From an uncultured Bacilli bacterium (lineage in GTDB: Bacteria > Bacillota_I > Bacilli_A > RF39 > UBA660), in NCBI GenBank assembly GCA_910584655.1, contig CAJUBJ010000003.1, positions 62,001 to 126,000 on the forward strand: a stretch of 64,000 nt of DNA, given 5' to 3'. Of the stretch, positions 1 through 9,227 are shown piece by piece. The notes below the pieces were generated by a model. The model was not told the DNA's origin. It worked only from the letters and a program-made list of their open reading frames with translations, and did no database searches. The position numbers and the translations under genes are program-made. Position 1 is the stretch's first letter, and every line of letters starts with the position of its first letter.

Positions 1-2
1 GT

Positions 3-1088
3 GAGCTTTATGAAAATGTTCCTACTATTGAATATATGTATGTGTCTAGAAGAGCCTTAATTCCTGTAATGATAGAGTCAAAATTAGATTTTTATAGATT
101 ATCAGAAATAATTGATTATCGTAAACATAGTCCTAAGAGTGTATTAAAATATTTAGATAATGTTTTAGAAATAGATTATGAAAAAATAGAAATGTTATGT
201 GAATCAAATAATATTAAATATAGTAAAAAATTTAATAGTATTGAAAATTTTAATTTGTATTTAAAATTGATTGTTGATAAGTACTATAATGAAAAGAAGC
301 ATCAGATAAATAGAGATAAACTTAATAAATATTTTAGTAATATTTTAGGAAATAAGCCCGCTGTATTTGATGTTGGGTATAGTGGAAGACCAGAATACTA
401 TTTATCAAAGTTATGTGGCAAAAAAATTGATACTTATTTTTTAAATATTAATGGTGATAGAGCAATGAATTATTCTGATATAGGTGATTTCCAAGTAAAA
501 ACATATTTTGATTATAAGCCTGCTGTTACTGGTAATGCGTATGAATTATTAATTTCTAAGCTTGCTCCTTCTTGTATTGGTTATGATTTGAGTAAAAAAG
601 AAGTGGAACCTATTTTTGAAAAATATGAAGAAAATTATGCTGTAAACTATATAGTTGAAACTATGCAAAAAGCTGCTTTAGAATTTGTTAGTGATTTAAA
701 AAATACATTTGGAGAATATTTATCAGTACTTTATTATCAGAATTTCTATATTGCAATGCCTATGTTAGCTTATTTTAATTCTGCTAGAATGGAAGATAAA
801 GAAGTTTTAGGAGCTGTTCAATTTGAAGATAATATTAAATCTAGTGAAATCAGAAGAATGATTGATAGCATGGAAGAAGATTTAAAATCAAAAAATCAAG
901 TTCCTTTAACGTCTTTAGTTAGTGGTACAACATTAAGTATGGATGGAAATCCTGTTAAAGTTGGAAGTTTGTTTTACAATCCTTTTGTTGATTTAAATAA
1001 AAAGAATAAATTTAGTAGGATGATATATTATCTATTATATGATAGAGACACTTTGAAACGTAGAATAAGAGATTCAATCAATAAATAA
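3..1088 (+). CDS. HAD-like hydrolase/polysaccharide protein, C-terminal part (5' end outside window)
   Basis: The reading frame is already open at the window edge, and the residues before the first ATG (position 36) read on smoothly as ELYENVPTIEY followed by MYVSRRALIPVM. The gene therefore most likely begins upstream, and ATG 36 is internal. The YVSRRAL stretch resembles large predicted HAD-superfamily proteins that sit beside glycosyltransferases in capsule loci (COG5610-like); the nucleophile DxD part would lie upstream and cannot be seen. The remainder has no motif I can place. It ends 17 bases before a two-domain glycosyltransferase, so it probably belongs to the same surface-polysaccharide operon. 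The family call is tentative. Confidence 0.55.
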   Translation, partial: ELYENVPTIEYMYVSRRALIPVMIESKLDFYRLSEIIDYRKHSPKSVLKYLDNVLEIDYEKIEMLCESNNIKYSKKFNSIENFNLYLKLIVDKYYNEKKHQINRDKLNKYFSNILGNKPAVFDVGYSGRPEYYLSKLCGKKIDTYFLNINGDRAMNYSDIGDFQVKTYFDYKPAVTGNAYELLISKLAPSCIGYDLSKKEVEPIFEKYEENYAVNYIVETMQKAALEFVSDLKNTFGEYLSVLYYQNFYIAMPMLAYFNSARMEDKEVLGAVQFEDNIKSSEIRRMIDSMEEDLKSKNQVPLTSLVSGTTLSMDGNPVKVGSLFYNPFVDLNKKNKFSRMIYYLLYDRDTLKRRIRDSINK

Positions 1089-1105
1089 AAGAAAGAGTAT
1101 GTGTT

Positions 1106-3370
1106 ATGAATAATGTTTTTGATTATAGTTGCGAACCTGGTACAGAGTTAAATAGTTATAAGTTTAAGAAACATTTACCTTTAATTTCTGTTATTGTTCC
1201 TTTTTATAACGATTATGATTATATTGAGCAATCTGTTAATTGTATTTTGAATCAGACTTATCCTTATTTTGAGTTACTGATAATTGATGATGGTTCTAAA
1301 GATGAGAAAAGTTTAAAAAAATTAGATTATGTATCTAAATTAGATGATAGAATAAAAGTGTTTCATAAAGAAAATGAGGGACTTGCAGCTACTAGAGATT
1401 ATGGTGCATCAAAATCTAATAAAAACACTAAGTATTTTATGTTCATTGATTCTGATGATTTAGTAGACAAAACATTTTTTGAGTGTGCTTTGTTTGCTTT
1501 AGAAACAAATAAAGATGCAAGTTGGGCATATGCTGATTCAGTAGGGTTTGATTGCATTAAATATACATGGAATAAATGGTATAGTCCTAATAAGATGAAA
1601 AAGGTTAATGAGCTGATTTCTGCTTCAGTCATTAGGAAAGAGGCTTACTATTTGGTTGATGGATATGAATTACGTGAAAAATCAGTTAATGAAGATTGGA
1701 ATTTTTGGTTGAAACTTATTTCTAAGGGATGTTATCCTGTTCATTTAAGTTATTATGCTCTATGGTATAGAAGAAAAAATAGTGGAGAATTATCGAAATC
1801 TATAAAAAACAGAAAAAGATCTTTAGAAATTATTAAAAATACAGCAAAAAAAATTAAACATCCAAAAAAAGGAATACAATATCCGAGATTTGTCTATGAT
1901 AATAGTAATTTAGTAGAAAATGTCAAAGAGATTGTAGTTCCTGAGTATACAGAATATAAAAAATATAATATTTTGATGTTTGTTCCATGGATGGTAACAG
2001 GAGGCGCTGATTTCTTTAACTTAGATTTATTAAAAAGACTGGATAAGAGCAAATATAAAGTTACAATAATTTCAAGTATTCCTAATGTTAATCCTTTACG
2101 TCAAGAGATGGAAAAATATGCTACTATATATGATTTAACTTCATTCTTAGACAGAAAGTATTGGGTTAGTTTTGTTAACTATATTATAAAAAAAGAAAGA
2201 ATAAATATGTTTTTTTGCACTAATAGTATGTTTGGTTATTCTTTATTGCCTTACTTAAAAACTAAATATTCTGATATTCCTGTAATTGATTATGTTCATA
2301 TGGAAGAATGGTATTATCGTGATGGTGGATTTGCGAGAATGTCAAGTGATTACAAAGAATATATTGATAAAACTTTAGTATGTAATAATTCAACAAAAAA
2401 TGTTTTAATTAATCATTTTAAAAAAGATAAAAAAGAAGTAGATACTGTGTATATAGGTGTTGATACTGATAAATTTAATCCTAAGTTATTTAAAAAAGAT
2501 GAAATATTAACTAAATATGGAATTAATAACAAAGATAAATATATTATCAGTTATATATGTAGAATATCTGGCCAAAAAAGACCTATGTTATTAGTTAAAA
2601 TAATTAATGAAATTATAAAGAGAAGAAAAGATGTTCTTTTTGTTATTGCTGGTGATGGTGACATGTTTAAAATGTTTACTGACACAATAAATTCTTTAGG
2701 ATTATCTCCTTATGTAAAATGCTTAGGTAATATTAAAAATACTTCAGAGATATATTCACTTTCAGATCTTACTATTAATTGTTCAATAAAAGAAGGTTTG
2801 GCGCTGACATCCTATGAATCGTTATCGATGGGAGTTCCTGTTATATCAGCAGATGTTGGTGGACAAAAAGAGTTAATTAATAGTGAAGTTGGAGTAATTG
2901 TTCCATGTTTACAAGAAGAAACGCAAATTAATGATTATGAGTATAGTGATGAGGAAATAAATAATTATGTTTTAGCTATTGATGATGCTATTAAGAATTT
3001 AGATGAATTGTCTTCAAATGCTAGAAAATCTATTTTAGATAATTTTACTTTAGATCAAATGGCTAAAAATATGTGTTTGGAGTTTGAAAAATTATATTCC
3101 AAGAAAAAATTGAAAATTTCTAATATAAATGTAAAGGAAGCTTTGAATTACGTTAGAGATGAATTCAATTATGATATTCCTAGTAGTTATTATTTGATTC
3201 AAGAGTATCATAAAAAAGTTTATGGAAGAACATATATTGATAATTCAGGTAAAGAAAAAAATAATTATAAGCTTGAATTGTTAAGAGAGAAACTTTGGAA
3301 AAATAAATATTGGCAAAATTTAACAAAATCTAAATTATGGTCTTCATTAAAAAGAATTATAAAAAGATAA
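1106..3370 (+). CDS. Two-domain glycosyltransferase (GT2 fused to GT4)
   Basis: Residues about 25-230 form a GT2 (GT-A) domain: it opens with LISVIVPFYNDYDYIEQSV, has the LLIIDDGSKD nucleotide-binding turn and the FIDSDD metal-binding DxD. Residues about 290-660 form a GT4 (GT-B) domain with a GGADFF motif near its N-terminus, the donor-site run SYICRISGQKRP, and the EGLALTSYES motif followed by GVPVISADVGGQ. The protein therefore carries two complete transferase folds and may add two successive sugars to a lipid-linked glycan at the inner face of the membrane. No transmembrane segment is visible. It sits in a polysaccharide locus with a GT2, Alg14/Alg13-type proteins and an LCP ligase. Sugar specificities cannot be read from the sequence. 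Confidence 0.9.
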   Translation: MNNVFDYSCEPGTELNSYKFKKHLPLISVIVPFYNDYDYIEQSVNCILNQTYPYFELLIIDDGSKDEKSLKKLDYVSKLDDRIKVFHKENEGLAATRDYGASKSNKNTKYFMFIDSDDLVDKTFFECALFALETNKDASWAYADSVGFDCIKYTWNKWYSPNKMKKVNELISASVIRKEAYYLVDGYELREKSVNEDWNFWLKLISKGCYPVHLSYYALWYRRKNSGELSKSIKNRKRSLEIIKNTAKKIKHPKKGIQYPRFVYDNSNLVENVKEIVVPEYTEYKKYNILMFVPWMVTGGADFFNLDLLKRLDKSKYKVTIISSIPNVNPLRQEMEKYATIYDLTSFLDRKYWVSFVNYIIKKERINMFFCTNSMFGYSLLPYLKTKYSDIPVIDYVHMEEWYYRDGGFARMSSDYKEYIDKTLVCNNSTKNVLINHFKKDKKEVDTVYIGVDTDKFNPKLFKKDEILTKYGINNKDKYIISYICRISGQKRPMLLVKIINEIIKRRKDVLFVIAGDGDMFKMFTDTINSLGLSPYVKCLGNIKNTSEIYSLSDLTINCSIKEGLALTSYESLSMGVPVISADVGGQKELINSEVGVIVPCLQEETQINDYEYSDEEINNYVLAIDDAIKNLDELSSNARKSILDNFTLDQMAKNMCLEFEKLYSKKKLKISNINVKEALNYVRDEFNYDIPSSYYLIQEYHKKVYGRTYIDNSGKEKNNYKLELLREKLWKNKYWQNLTKSKLWSSLKRIIKR

Positions 3371-3433
3371 TATAATGATGTATTGTCTTTTTTTATTGTA
3401 TGGTATAATTTTATCAAGTAAGGATGATGTATT

Positions 3434-4402
3434 ATGAAGAAATTAAGTGTTATAATACCTTGTTATAATGTTGAAGAATATTTAAGTAAATGTATAGATA
3501 GTGTTATAGATAATAAATTGGATGATATAGAAATTGTTTTAGTCAATGATGGAAGTAAAGATAATACTTTGAAGATAATTAAAGAATATAAGAAAAAGTA
3601 TAAAGATATTATTAAAGTAGTTGACCAAAAAAATCAAGGTTTATCAATGGCTCGTAATGCTGGTATTGAAGTTTCTAGTGGAGAATATATAACTTTTTTA
3701 GATAGCGATGATTATGTTGATTCTAAGATGTATTCTAGTATGCTTGATAAGGCCAAAGAAGGAAATTTTGATATAGTAGTTTGTGGTGTTAAAATGCTTT
3801 ATCCTGATCATGAAATAAATGTTTCTACTGGTGTTAATAATGATTGTACTAATAAAGAAGAAGTAAAGGATGTAATGTATAATTTTTATCCAGCTGCATG
3901 TAATAAATTATATAAAAGGGAAATTATAGATGATTTGCGTTTTAAAAAAGGTGTTTGGTTTGAAGATGTTGAGTTTATGTATAGATTATTACCATATGTA
4001 AAAAGTATTGGTGTAGTGAAAGAATATTACTATTATTATTTACAAAGAGAAGGTTCTATTACTTATGTATATAATAGTAAGTTATATGATTTTATGTATA
4101 ATTTAGATGGTGTGATAGAATATTATAAGGAAAATGATTTATATAATGATTATAAAGAGGAGATAGAATATACATATGTTAGATATTTATTTGCAACTTT
4201 TATTAAAAGGCTGGCAAAGATGAATGATAAGAAAGAGTTTAATAAAGGTGTTGATACTGTAATTAAAGCTGTTAATGATAAGTTTCCAGATTATAGGAAG
4301 AATAAATATTTAAGTTATAGTAAGAAAGGTATTTATTTAAAATATTTTAATAAGTTTATAGCTAATATTGTATATTGGATAGAAAGAAATAAAATGAATT
4401 AA
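3434..4402 (+). CDS. Glycosyltransferase family 2
   Basis: A single GT2 domain starts at residue 3 (LSVIIPCYNVEEYLSKCIDS), with VLVNDGSKDNT as nucleotide-binding loop and FLDSDDYVD as the DxD metal site. FKKGVWFEDVEFMYRLL fits the later catalytic ED motif. At 322 residues it has the usual length of bacterial EpsJ/CpsJ-type transferases. It is preceded by its own TATAAT box (3404-3409) and an AAGGATGATG ribosome binding site, so transcription may restart here within the locus. Ten bases separate it from the Alg14-like gene. Its donor and acceptor sugars are unknown. Confidence 0.9.
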   Translation: MKKLSVIIPCYNVEEYLSKCIDSVIDNKLDDIEIVLVNDGSKDNTLKIIKEYKKKYKDIIKVVDQKNQGLSMARNAGIEVSSGEYITFLDSDDYVDSKMYSSMLDKAKEGNFDIVVCGVKMLYPDHEINVSTGVNNDCTNKEEVKDVMYNFYPAACNKLYKREIIDDLRFKKGVWFEDVEFMYRLLPYVKSIGVVKEYYYYYLQREGSITYVYNSKLYDFMYNLDGVIEYYKENDLYNDYKEEIEYTYVRYLFATFIKRLAKMNDKKEFNKGVDTVIKAVNDKFPDYRKNKYLSYSKKGIYLKYFNKFIANIVYWIERNKMN

Positions 4403-4411
4403 GGTGTATTT

Positions 4412-4891
4412 ATGAAAAAAGTAATGTTTATAGCTAGTACAGGTGGTCATTTGAATGAATTATTACAATTGTCTCCTTGTTTTAAAAAGTATGATTATTC
4501 AATTGTAACTGAGAAAACTAAAAGTAATATGAGTTTAAGAGATAAACATCCTGGTAAAGTTCATTATATTATTTCGGGGACTTATACAACATTTAAAGCT
4601 AAATTAATTTATCCGTTTAAGCTATTTGCTAATTGTTGGATATCATTGTATTTAATGTTAAAAATAAGACCTGATGTTGTAGTTACAACTGGTTCTCATA
4701 ATGTTGGTCCAATGTGTTGTTTAGCTAAGATATTTGGTAAAAAAGTAATATTTATTGAAACATTTGCAAATAATTCAAGTCCTACTAAAGCAGGAAGGCT
4801 AATTTATAAATTTGCCGACCATTTTATAGTACAATGGGAAAGTATGTTAGAACATTATCCAGATGCAATATATGGTGGCTGGATATATTAG
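4412..4891 (+). CDS. Alg14-like (PssD/EpsE-type) glycosyltransferase membrane subunit
   Basis: The protein opens with VMFIASTGGHLNELLQL, the GGHL signature of Alg14/PssD proteins, and ends with HYPDAIYGGWIY, as full-length family members do. The hydrophobic stretch around residues 65-90 would hold it at the membrane. In this family the Alg14 part recruits a separate Alg13-type catalytic subunit to make one transferase acting on undecaprenyl-linked glycans. The Alg13-type partner is encoded at 6359-6835, with an LCP gene in between. The start has an AAGGTG binding site. Function is inferred from the family and the presence of its partner. Confidence 0.85.
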   Translation: MKKVMFIASTGGHLNELLQLSPCFKKYDYSIVTEKTKSNMSLRDKHPGKVHYIISGTYTTFKAKLIYPFKLFANCWISLYLMLKIRPDVVVTTGSHNVGPMCCLAKIFGKKVIFIETFANNSSPTKAGRLIYKFADHFIVQWESMLEHYPDAIYGGWIY

Positions 4892-4901
4892 AGGTGATGA
4901 A

Positions 4902-6359
4902 ATGACAAAGAAAAAAAGTGAAAATAAAGAAGAAAAGAAATCTAATAAGAAATATTTAATAGTTAAAGTAATGTTTTTAATATTAAGTTTAGTATCTTCA
5001 ATAATGGTTTTGGTATCTGTAATTAGTGGAAATATATTACCAAGTAAGTATCTGATAATATTAATTGCAGTACTTGGAGTGTTTAATATAATATTTGGTT
5101 TATTGTTAGTAGTAAAAAATAAGATAATAAATGTTATAGGAATGGTATTAGTTTTAATTTTTAGTATAGTAATGTTTATTGGTTTTGGTTATGTAAGTAA
5201 AACTTTTGATAATTTAAGAGAGTTGGTTGCTCCTAATGAAGAAATATTAAATTATTATATATTATCTTTGAGTGATGGTGAGTATGAAAATATTCAACAA
5301 CTTGAAGGTAAGGTAGTTGGAATACTTGAACAAGGCTCAGAAGAACTAATAGAAGAACTTAATAAAGAAACTAATATAGAATATAAAAAATATACTTCAA
5401 TAGGTGATTTAATTTATGGATTAGAATTAAAAGAAGTGGATGCTATTATAGTAAGCTCTACTGTTTATGATTTAATATTAGAAGAAAATGGAAGTTTTGA
5501 GAATTTGGTTAAAAAACTAGGAGAAGTGGTAGTTACTGGAAAACCTGAAAAGATTGAATCTGATATAAATGTTGGTGATTCATTTATTTTATATATTAGT
5601 GGATTAGATTCTAGAGATACTTCTGCTGTTGCAACGACTGGTCTTAGTGATGTTAATATAGTGGCTGTTGTTAATCCAACAACTCATAAGGTTTTACTTG
5701 TTAATATACCAAGAGATTATTATGTTGATGTTTATGGAAGACCTGGGATGAAAGATAAACTAACTCATGCTGGTTTATATGGAACTAATACTTCTATGAA
5801 AACTGTTGCTAATATATTTGATATAAATATAAATACTTATGTAAAAGTTAATTTTAAGGCTTTAACTAATATTGTTGATGCTATAGATGGTATTGATGTA
5901 TATAGTGATACGGCGTTTAATTCGTTTCATAAAAAAGGATGGTATGTTAAAAAAGGTATGAATCATATGGATGGTGAAAAGGCCTTAGCATATTCAAGGG
6001 AAAGATATGCTTATGCATCAGGAGATAGACACAGAGGTAAAAATCAACAAGATGTGATAGCTGCTATTATAAAAAAAGTATCACAAAATAAGCAGTATTT
6101 ATTAAAATATAATGATATATTAACTTCTATACAACCATATTTTACAACTAATTTTGAATTAGAAGATGTTCAAGAATTAGTCAAAAATCAAATTGATACT
6201 TTAAGTCCTTGGGTGGTTGAAAGTATTAGTGTAGATGGAGCTAATGGTCAAAACTATACAGCAAGTTTTCCTAAAAGTTTGACTTATGTAATGGTACCTA
6301 ATCAAACTACTATAGATAATGCTAAAGCGAAAATAAATCAAGTAATGAGAGGTGCTTAA
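4902..6359 (+). CDS. LytR-CpsA-Psr (LCP) family cell-wall glycopolymer ligase
   Basis: The N-terminus is a Lys-rich cytoplasmic segment followed by about three hydrophobic helices (residues ~20-110). Residues ~115-220 resemble a solute-binding-protein-like module (LEGKVVGILEQGSEEL, EVDAIIVSS). The LCP catalytic domain follows (~225-400), with LLVNIPRDYYVDV, KLTHAGLYG, IDGIDVYSD and ALAYSRERYAYASGDRHR carrying the conserved Arg/Asp residues that bind polyprenyl pyrophosphate. LCP enzymes transfer finished glycopolymers to peptidoglycan outside the membrane, fitting the surrounding glycosyltransferases. I chose ATG 4902 because GAGGTG lies just upstream; an earlier in-frame ATG at 4863 lies inside the Alg14-like gene and lacks such a site. 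The stop overlaps the next start (TAATG). Confidence 0.92.
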   Translation: MTKKKSENKEEKKSNKKYLIVKVMFLILSLVSSIMVLVSVISGNILPSKYLIILIAVLGVFNIIFGLLLVVKNKIINVIGMVLVLIFSIVMFIGFGYVSKTFDNLRELVAPNEEILNYYILSLSDGEYENIQQLEGKVVGILEQGSEELIEELNKETNIEYKKYTSIGDLIYGLELKEVDAIIVSSTVYDLILEENGSFENLVKKLGEVVVTGKPEKIESDINVGDSFILYISGLDSRDTSAVATTGLSDVNIVAVVNPTTHKVLLVNIPRDYYVDVYGRPGMKDKLTHAGLYGTNTSMKTVANIFDININTYVKVNFKALTNIVDAIDGIDVYSDTAFNSFHKKGWYVKKGMNHMDGEKALAYSRERYAYASGDRHRGKNQQDVIAAIIKKVSQNKQYLLKYNDILTSIQPYFTTNFELEDVQELVKNQIDTLSPWVVESISVDGANGQNYTASFPKSLTYVMVPNQTTIDNAKAKINQVMRGA

Positions 6360-6835
6360 TGATATTAGTTACTTTAGGAACTCAAGATAAACCTTTTACA
6401 AGGTTGCTTGATGCGATAGAAAAAGAAATAAAAAAAGGTAATATAAAAGATAACGTTGTTGTTCAAACTGGTTGTACTAAGTATGAAACAGATGATATGG
6501 AAATATTTGATTTAATTCCAATGGAAGAATTTGATAAGTTAATGAGTGAATGTGATTTATTAATTACACATGGTGGAGTTGGAAGTATAATTACGGGGCT
6601 TAAGTATAATAAAAAAGTTATTGCTGTTCCAAGATTAGCTAAATATGGAGAACATATTAATGATCATCAGAAACAAATAATTGAAAAGTTTGATGCAGCG
6701 GGAAATATTATAGGAGTATTTAATTTAGATAAGTTGGAAGAGTATTTGAATAAAGCCAAGAAATTTAAACCAAAGAAATATAAAAGTAATACTGATAATA
6801 TGATAAAACTTGTAGAAAAGTTGATAGATGAATAG
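6359..6835 (+). CDS. Alg13-like (PssE/EpsF-type) glycosyltransferase catalytic subunit
   Basis: This is a 158-residue GT28 C-terminal-type domain. MILVTLGTQDKPFTRLL is the typical start of PssE/Alg13 proteins, and LLITHGGVGSIITGL is the donor UDP-sugar binding loop, followed by KVIAVPRL and EHINDHQ. It should form the catalytic half of a heteromeric transferase with the Alg14-like protein at 4412-4891. Its start codon overlaps the LCP stop (TAATG), so translation is probably coupled. A terminator follows, ending this polysaccharide transcription unit. Confidence 0.87.
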   Translation: MILVTLGTQDKPFTRLLDAIEKEIKKGNIKDNVVVQTGCTKYETDDMEIFDLIPMEEFDKLMSECDLLITHGGVGSIITGLKYNKKVIAVPRLAKYGEHINDHQKQIIEKFDAAGNIIGVFNLDKLEEYLNKAKKFKPKKYKSNTDNMIKLVEKLIDE

Positions 6836-6868
6836 AAAGGAATGTAATTTATTATTACATCCTTTTTT
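6836..6868 (+). terminator. Rho-independent terminator after polysaccharide operon
   Basis: AAAGG and ATGTAAT pair with ATTACAT and CCTTT with one bulged A, followed by a run of T. It begins right after the Alg13-like stop. Confidence 0.75.
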
Positions 6869-6901
6869 ATGTTATAATGGATATTGACAGGTGGTAAATG
6901 T

Positions 6902-7930
6902 ATGAAATTAGATTTATATGATTTTGATGGAACAATATATGATGGTGATTCTGGGGTAGATATAATTCTTTTTGCAATAAAAAAGAAACCTAAGTTAATA
7001 TTCCATTTCTTAGGTTCCTTAGGAATAGTTATACTTTATTTATTGAAGTTAAGAACTAAAGAGGAAATGAAAAATAAGTTGTTTGCTTTTTTGAAAGAAT
7101 TTCCTGATACTGATAGTTTTGTTACTGAATTTTGGGAAAGCCATGAACATAAATTAAAAGAATTTTGGATAAGTAAGACATCTCATAAAAATGATATTAT
7201 AATTTCTGCTTCTGGTTATTTCTGGTTAAAACCTATTGCAGAGAAATATAAAGTTAAAGATTTATTTGCAACAGATATTAATCCTAAAACTGGTAAAGTA
7301 AAAGGAAAAAATTGTCATAGCTCAGAGAAAGTAAAATTATTTAAGAAAAAATATCCTGATGCAATAATAAGTAAGATGTATACAGATTCAATACATGATT
7401 TACCTTTAATAGAGGTAGCTAAAGAAGGATATTTAGTTAAGAAAAATAAGATATATAATTATTATGAATATAAACCAAATATAATAGTTAGATTTTGGCG
7501 ATGGGGATGGGGAATATACCATAAAAATGAAGAAGTATGGAATTACTTAATAGTTGGAGGATTAACTACTTTTGTATCTATTGCCGTTAAATGGGGACTT
7601 TATTTTACTATACTAGATGTAAGTAATAAGTTAGATGCTCAAATAGGTGTGTGTGTGTCATGGGTTTGTGCCGTTTCATTTGCTTATATTGCTAATAGAA
7701 TATTTGTTTTTAGAAGTAAGAATAAAAATATATTAAAGGAAATATCACAATTTGTTGGAGCTAGATTACTTACATTAGGTATGGAGATGGTTTTAACATA
7801 TTTATTCTTTAATTTACTTGGTTTAACATCTAAGATATGGATTGTTGTTGTTACTTTTATAATTCAAGTACTTATTATGGTACTTAATTATGTATTTAGT
7901 AAGTTATTTGTTTTTAAGAAAGGAAAGTAA
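6902..7930 (+). CDS. HAD phosphatase (HAD-IB type) fused to GtrA-like membrane domain
   Basis: Residues 1-190 are a HAD-IB phosphatase: LYDFDGTIYDGDS gives the DxDGT nucleophile motif, IIISASGYFWLKP the motif II Ser, and MYTDSIHDLPLI the acidic motif IV. Residues about 210-340 form a GtrA-type domain of four membrane helices (IVGGLTTFVSIAVKW, ANRIFVFRS, LNYVFSKLFVF), the fold of small flippase-like proteins for polyprenyl-linked sugars. The fusion suggests a phosphatase acting on a lipid-linked or sugar-phosphate substrate at the membrane. A TTG-started frame begins at 6884, but ATG 6902 has AGGTGG at a normal distance and a TATAAT box upstream (about 6873). The substrate is unknown. Confidence 0.85.
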   Translation: MKLDLYDFDGTIYDGDSGVDIILFAIKKKPKLIFHFLGSLGIVILYLLKLRTKEEMKNKLFAFLKEFPDTDSFVTEFWESHEHKLKEFWISKTSHKNDIIISASGYFWLKPIAEKYKVKDLFATDINPKTGKVKGKNCHSSEKVKLFKKKYPDAIISKMYTDSIHDLPLIEVAKEGYLVKKNKIYNYYEYKPNIIVRFWRWGWGIYHKNEEVWNYLIVGGLTTFVSIAVKWGLYFTILDVSNKLDAQIGVCVSWVCAVSFAYIANRIFVFRSKNKNILKEISQFVGARLLTLGMEMVLTYLFFNLLGLTSKIWIVVVTFIIQVLIMVLNYVFSKLFVFKKGK

Positions 7931-7975
7931 AATCCTTTTTTTTATGGTATAATTTTATAGGATAAGGTGATTATG

Positions 7976-9187
7976 ATGAAAGACATAACGAGGATTGATA
8001 TAAGAAAAGTTACTCCTTATGGAAAATACATTGATTTAGATAGAACACTATTGTTTGATTTAACAGATGAAGAAATACTAGCATTAAGAAGATATCATAA
8101 TAAACCAGATATAGCTTATGAAAGAGTTATTATAAAAAAACAACGAGTACAGTCTAATAAGCAAAATACAAAGAAAAATTATAAGTTTTCTAGAGATCAA
8201 AAATATAATAACGGAAGACATCGTACAAAGAGAAGAATAAAAAGAGGTTATGGTAAAGCAATTATTATTGGGGGAGTTTTAGTATTTACGTTGTTAGGAG
8301 CTAATATTTTAAATGTAAGTGATAAAGGGGCACGTGCTTTAGATGATATAGAAATCTATGGACCAACATATTCAGATAGTTCTAATACTCTTGATGGATT
8401 AACTAGGGAAGCAATTGATTCATTTGATTATGATAAGATGATTGAACAAGAAAGTCTTATTCAAGCGGAAGAAGATGCTGTTGAAGAAAGTTATGAGGAG
8501 GAAATTAGTGAGAGGGAAATGTTAATACAAAATATTAGTAATATATATCAATTAGATTATAATATTGTTTATCAGAATTTAGTTAATTTAACTAATAATT
8601 TTACTAGTGAAGATTATTTAAGTGGTAGAATTGCTGGAGTTACTTGTAAAGGTGTTAGTGTTGAAGCTAGTACGGAAGAAGAGTTACTTATTTATGCAAT
8701 TAGATGTATGAAACAATTACCTGGTCAAATGGGATTAAGTAGTGAAGGCTTATATTGTAGAAATGGGTATGATTCTGGTACTAATTATTATGAGCAGCTA
8801 AATAGAGTAGCAAATGTATTGGGTGTAGATAGATGTTTATTGTATGCAGTTGTTAATGCGGAATGTAGTTTTGATAGTGATTTATTTAATAATTTAAATA
8901 ATCCTGCAGGGTTAAAGGGAAGCGATGGATCATGGTGGAGATTTGATACTAAAGAAGAAGGCTTTTTTGAGCTTGGTATGGAATTGTTGAAGTATTATCG
9001 TAAGATAGGAATAAGTCCTGATAATATAGATAGTGAGACATTAAGTAAAATTAGAGATATTCATGCGCCATTAAGTGATGGTAATGAACATTGGTTACCA
9101 AATGTTTTAGATGGATTAGAATATGCAAAAATGCATGAAGCAGAAATGTTTGGAAGTTTAGAATATAATAATGGACTTTCTTTATAA
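7976..9187 (+). CDS. Membrane-anchored protein with lysozyme-like (glucosaminidase/transglycosylase-type) domain
   Basis: A basic, Lys/Arg-rich N-terminal region (~90 residues) precedes one transmembrane helix (AIIIGGVLVFTLLGANIL), an acidic linker, and a C-terminal domain of ~170 residues. The C-terminal part has CLLYAVVNAECSFDS (candidate catalytic Glu in a lysozyme-fold helix), NNPAGLKGSDGSWWRF and the EEGFFELGMEL and HWLPNVLDGL segments. This order matches the glucosaminidase/lysozyme superfamily NPxG-then-aromatic pattern. It is probably a peptidoglycan hydrolase or remodeller, in keeping with the cell wall genes upstream. A TATAAT box (7948-7953) and AAGGTG precede tandem ATGs at 7973 and 7976; spacing favours 7976. 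The family is inferred; substrate bond is unknown. Confidence 0.65.
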   Translation: MKDITRIDIRKVTPYGKYIDLDRTLLFDLTDEEILALRRYHNKPDIAYERVIIKKQRVQSNKQNTKKNYKFSRDQKYNNGRHRTKRRIKRGYGKAIIIGGVLVFTLLGANILNVSDKGARALDDIEIYGPTYSDSSNTLDGLTREAIDSFDYDKMIEQESLIQAEEDAVEESYEEEISEREMLIQNISNIYQLDYNIVYQNLVNLTNNFTSEDYLSGRIAGVTCKGVSVEASTEEELLIYAIRCMKQLPGQMGLSSEGLYCRNGYDSGTNYYEQLNRVANVLGVDRCLLYAVVNAECSFDSDLFNNLNNPAGLKGSDGSWWRFDTKEEGFFELGMELLKYYRKIGISPDNIDSETLSKIRDIHAPLSDGNEHWLPNVLDGLEYAKMHEAEMFGSLEYNNGLSL

Positions 9188-9227
9188 AAATGATTATAAT
9201 AAAAAAACTAGTTAGGGAGTTGATTTA

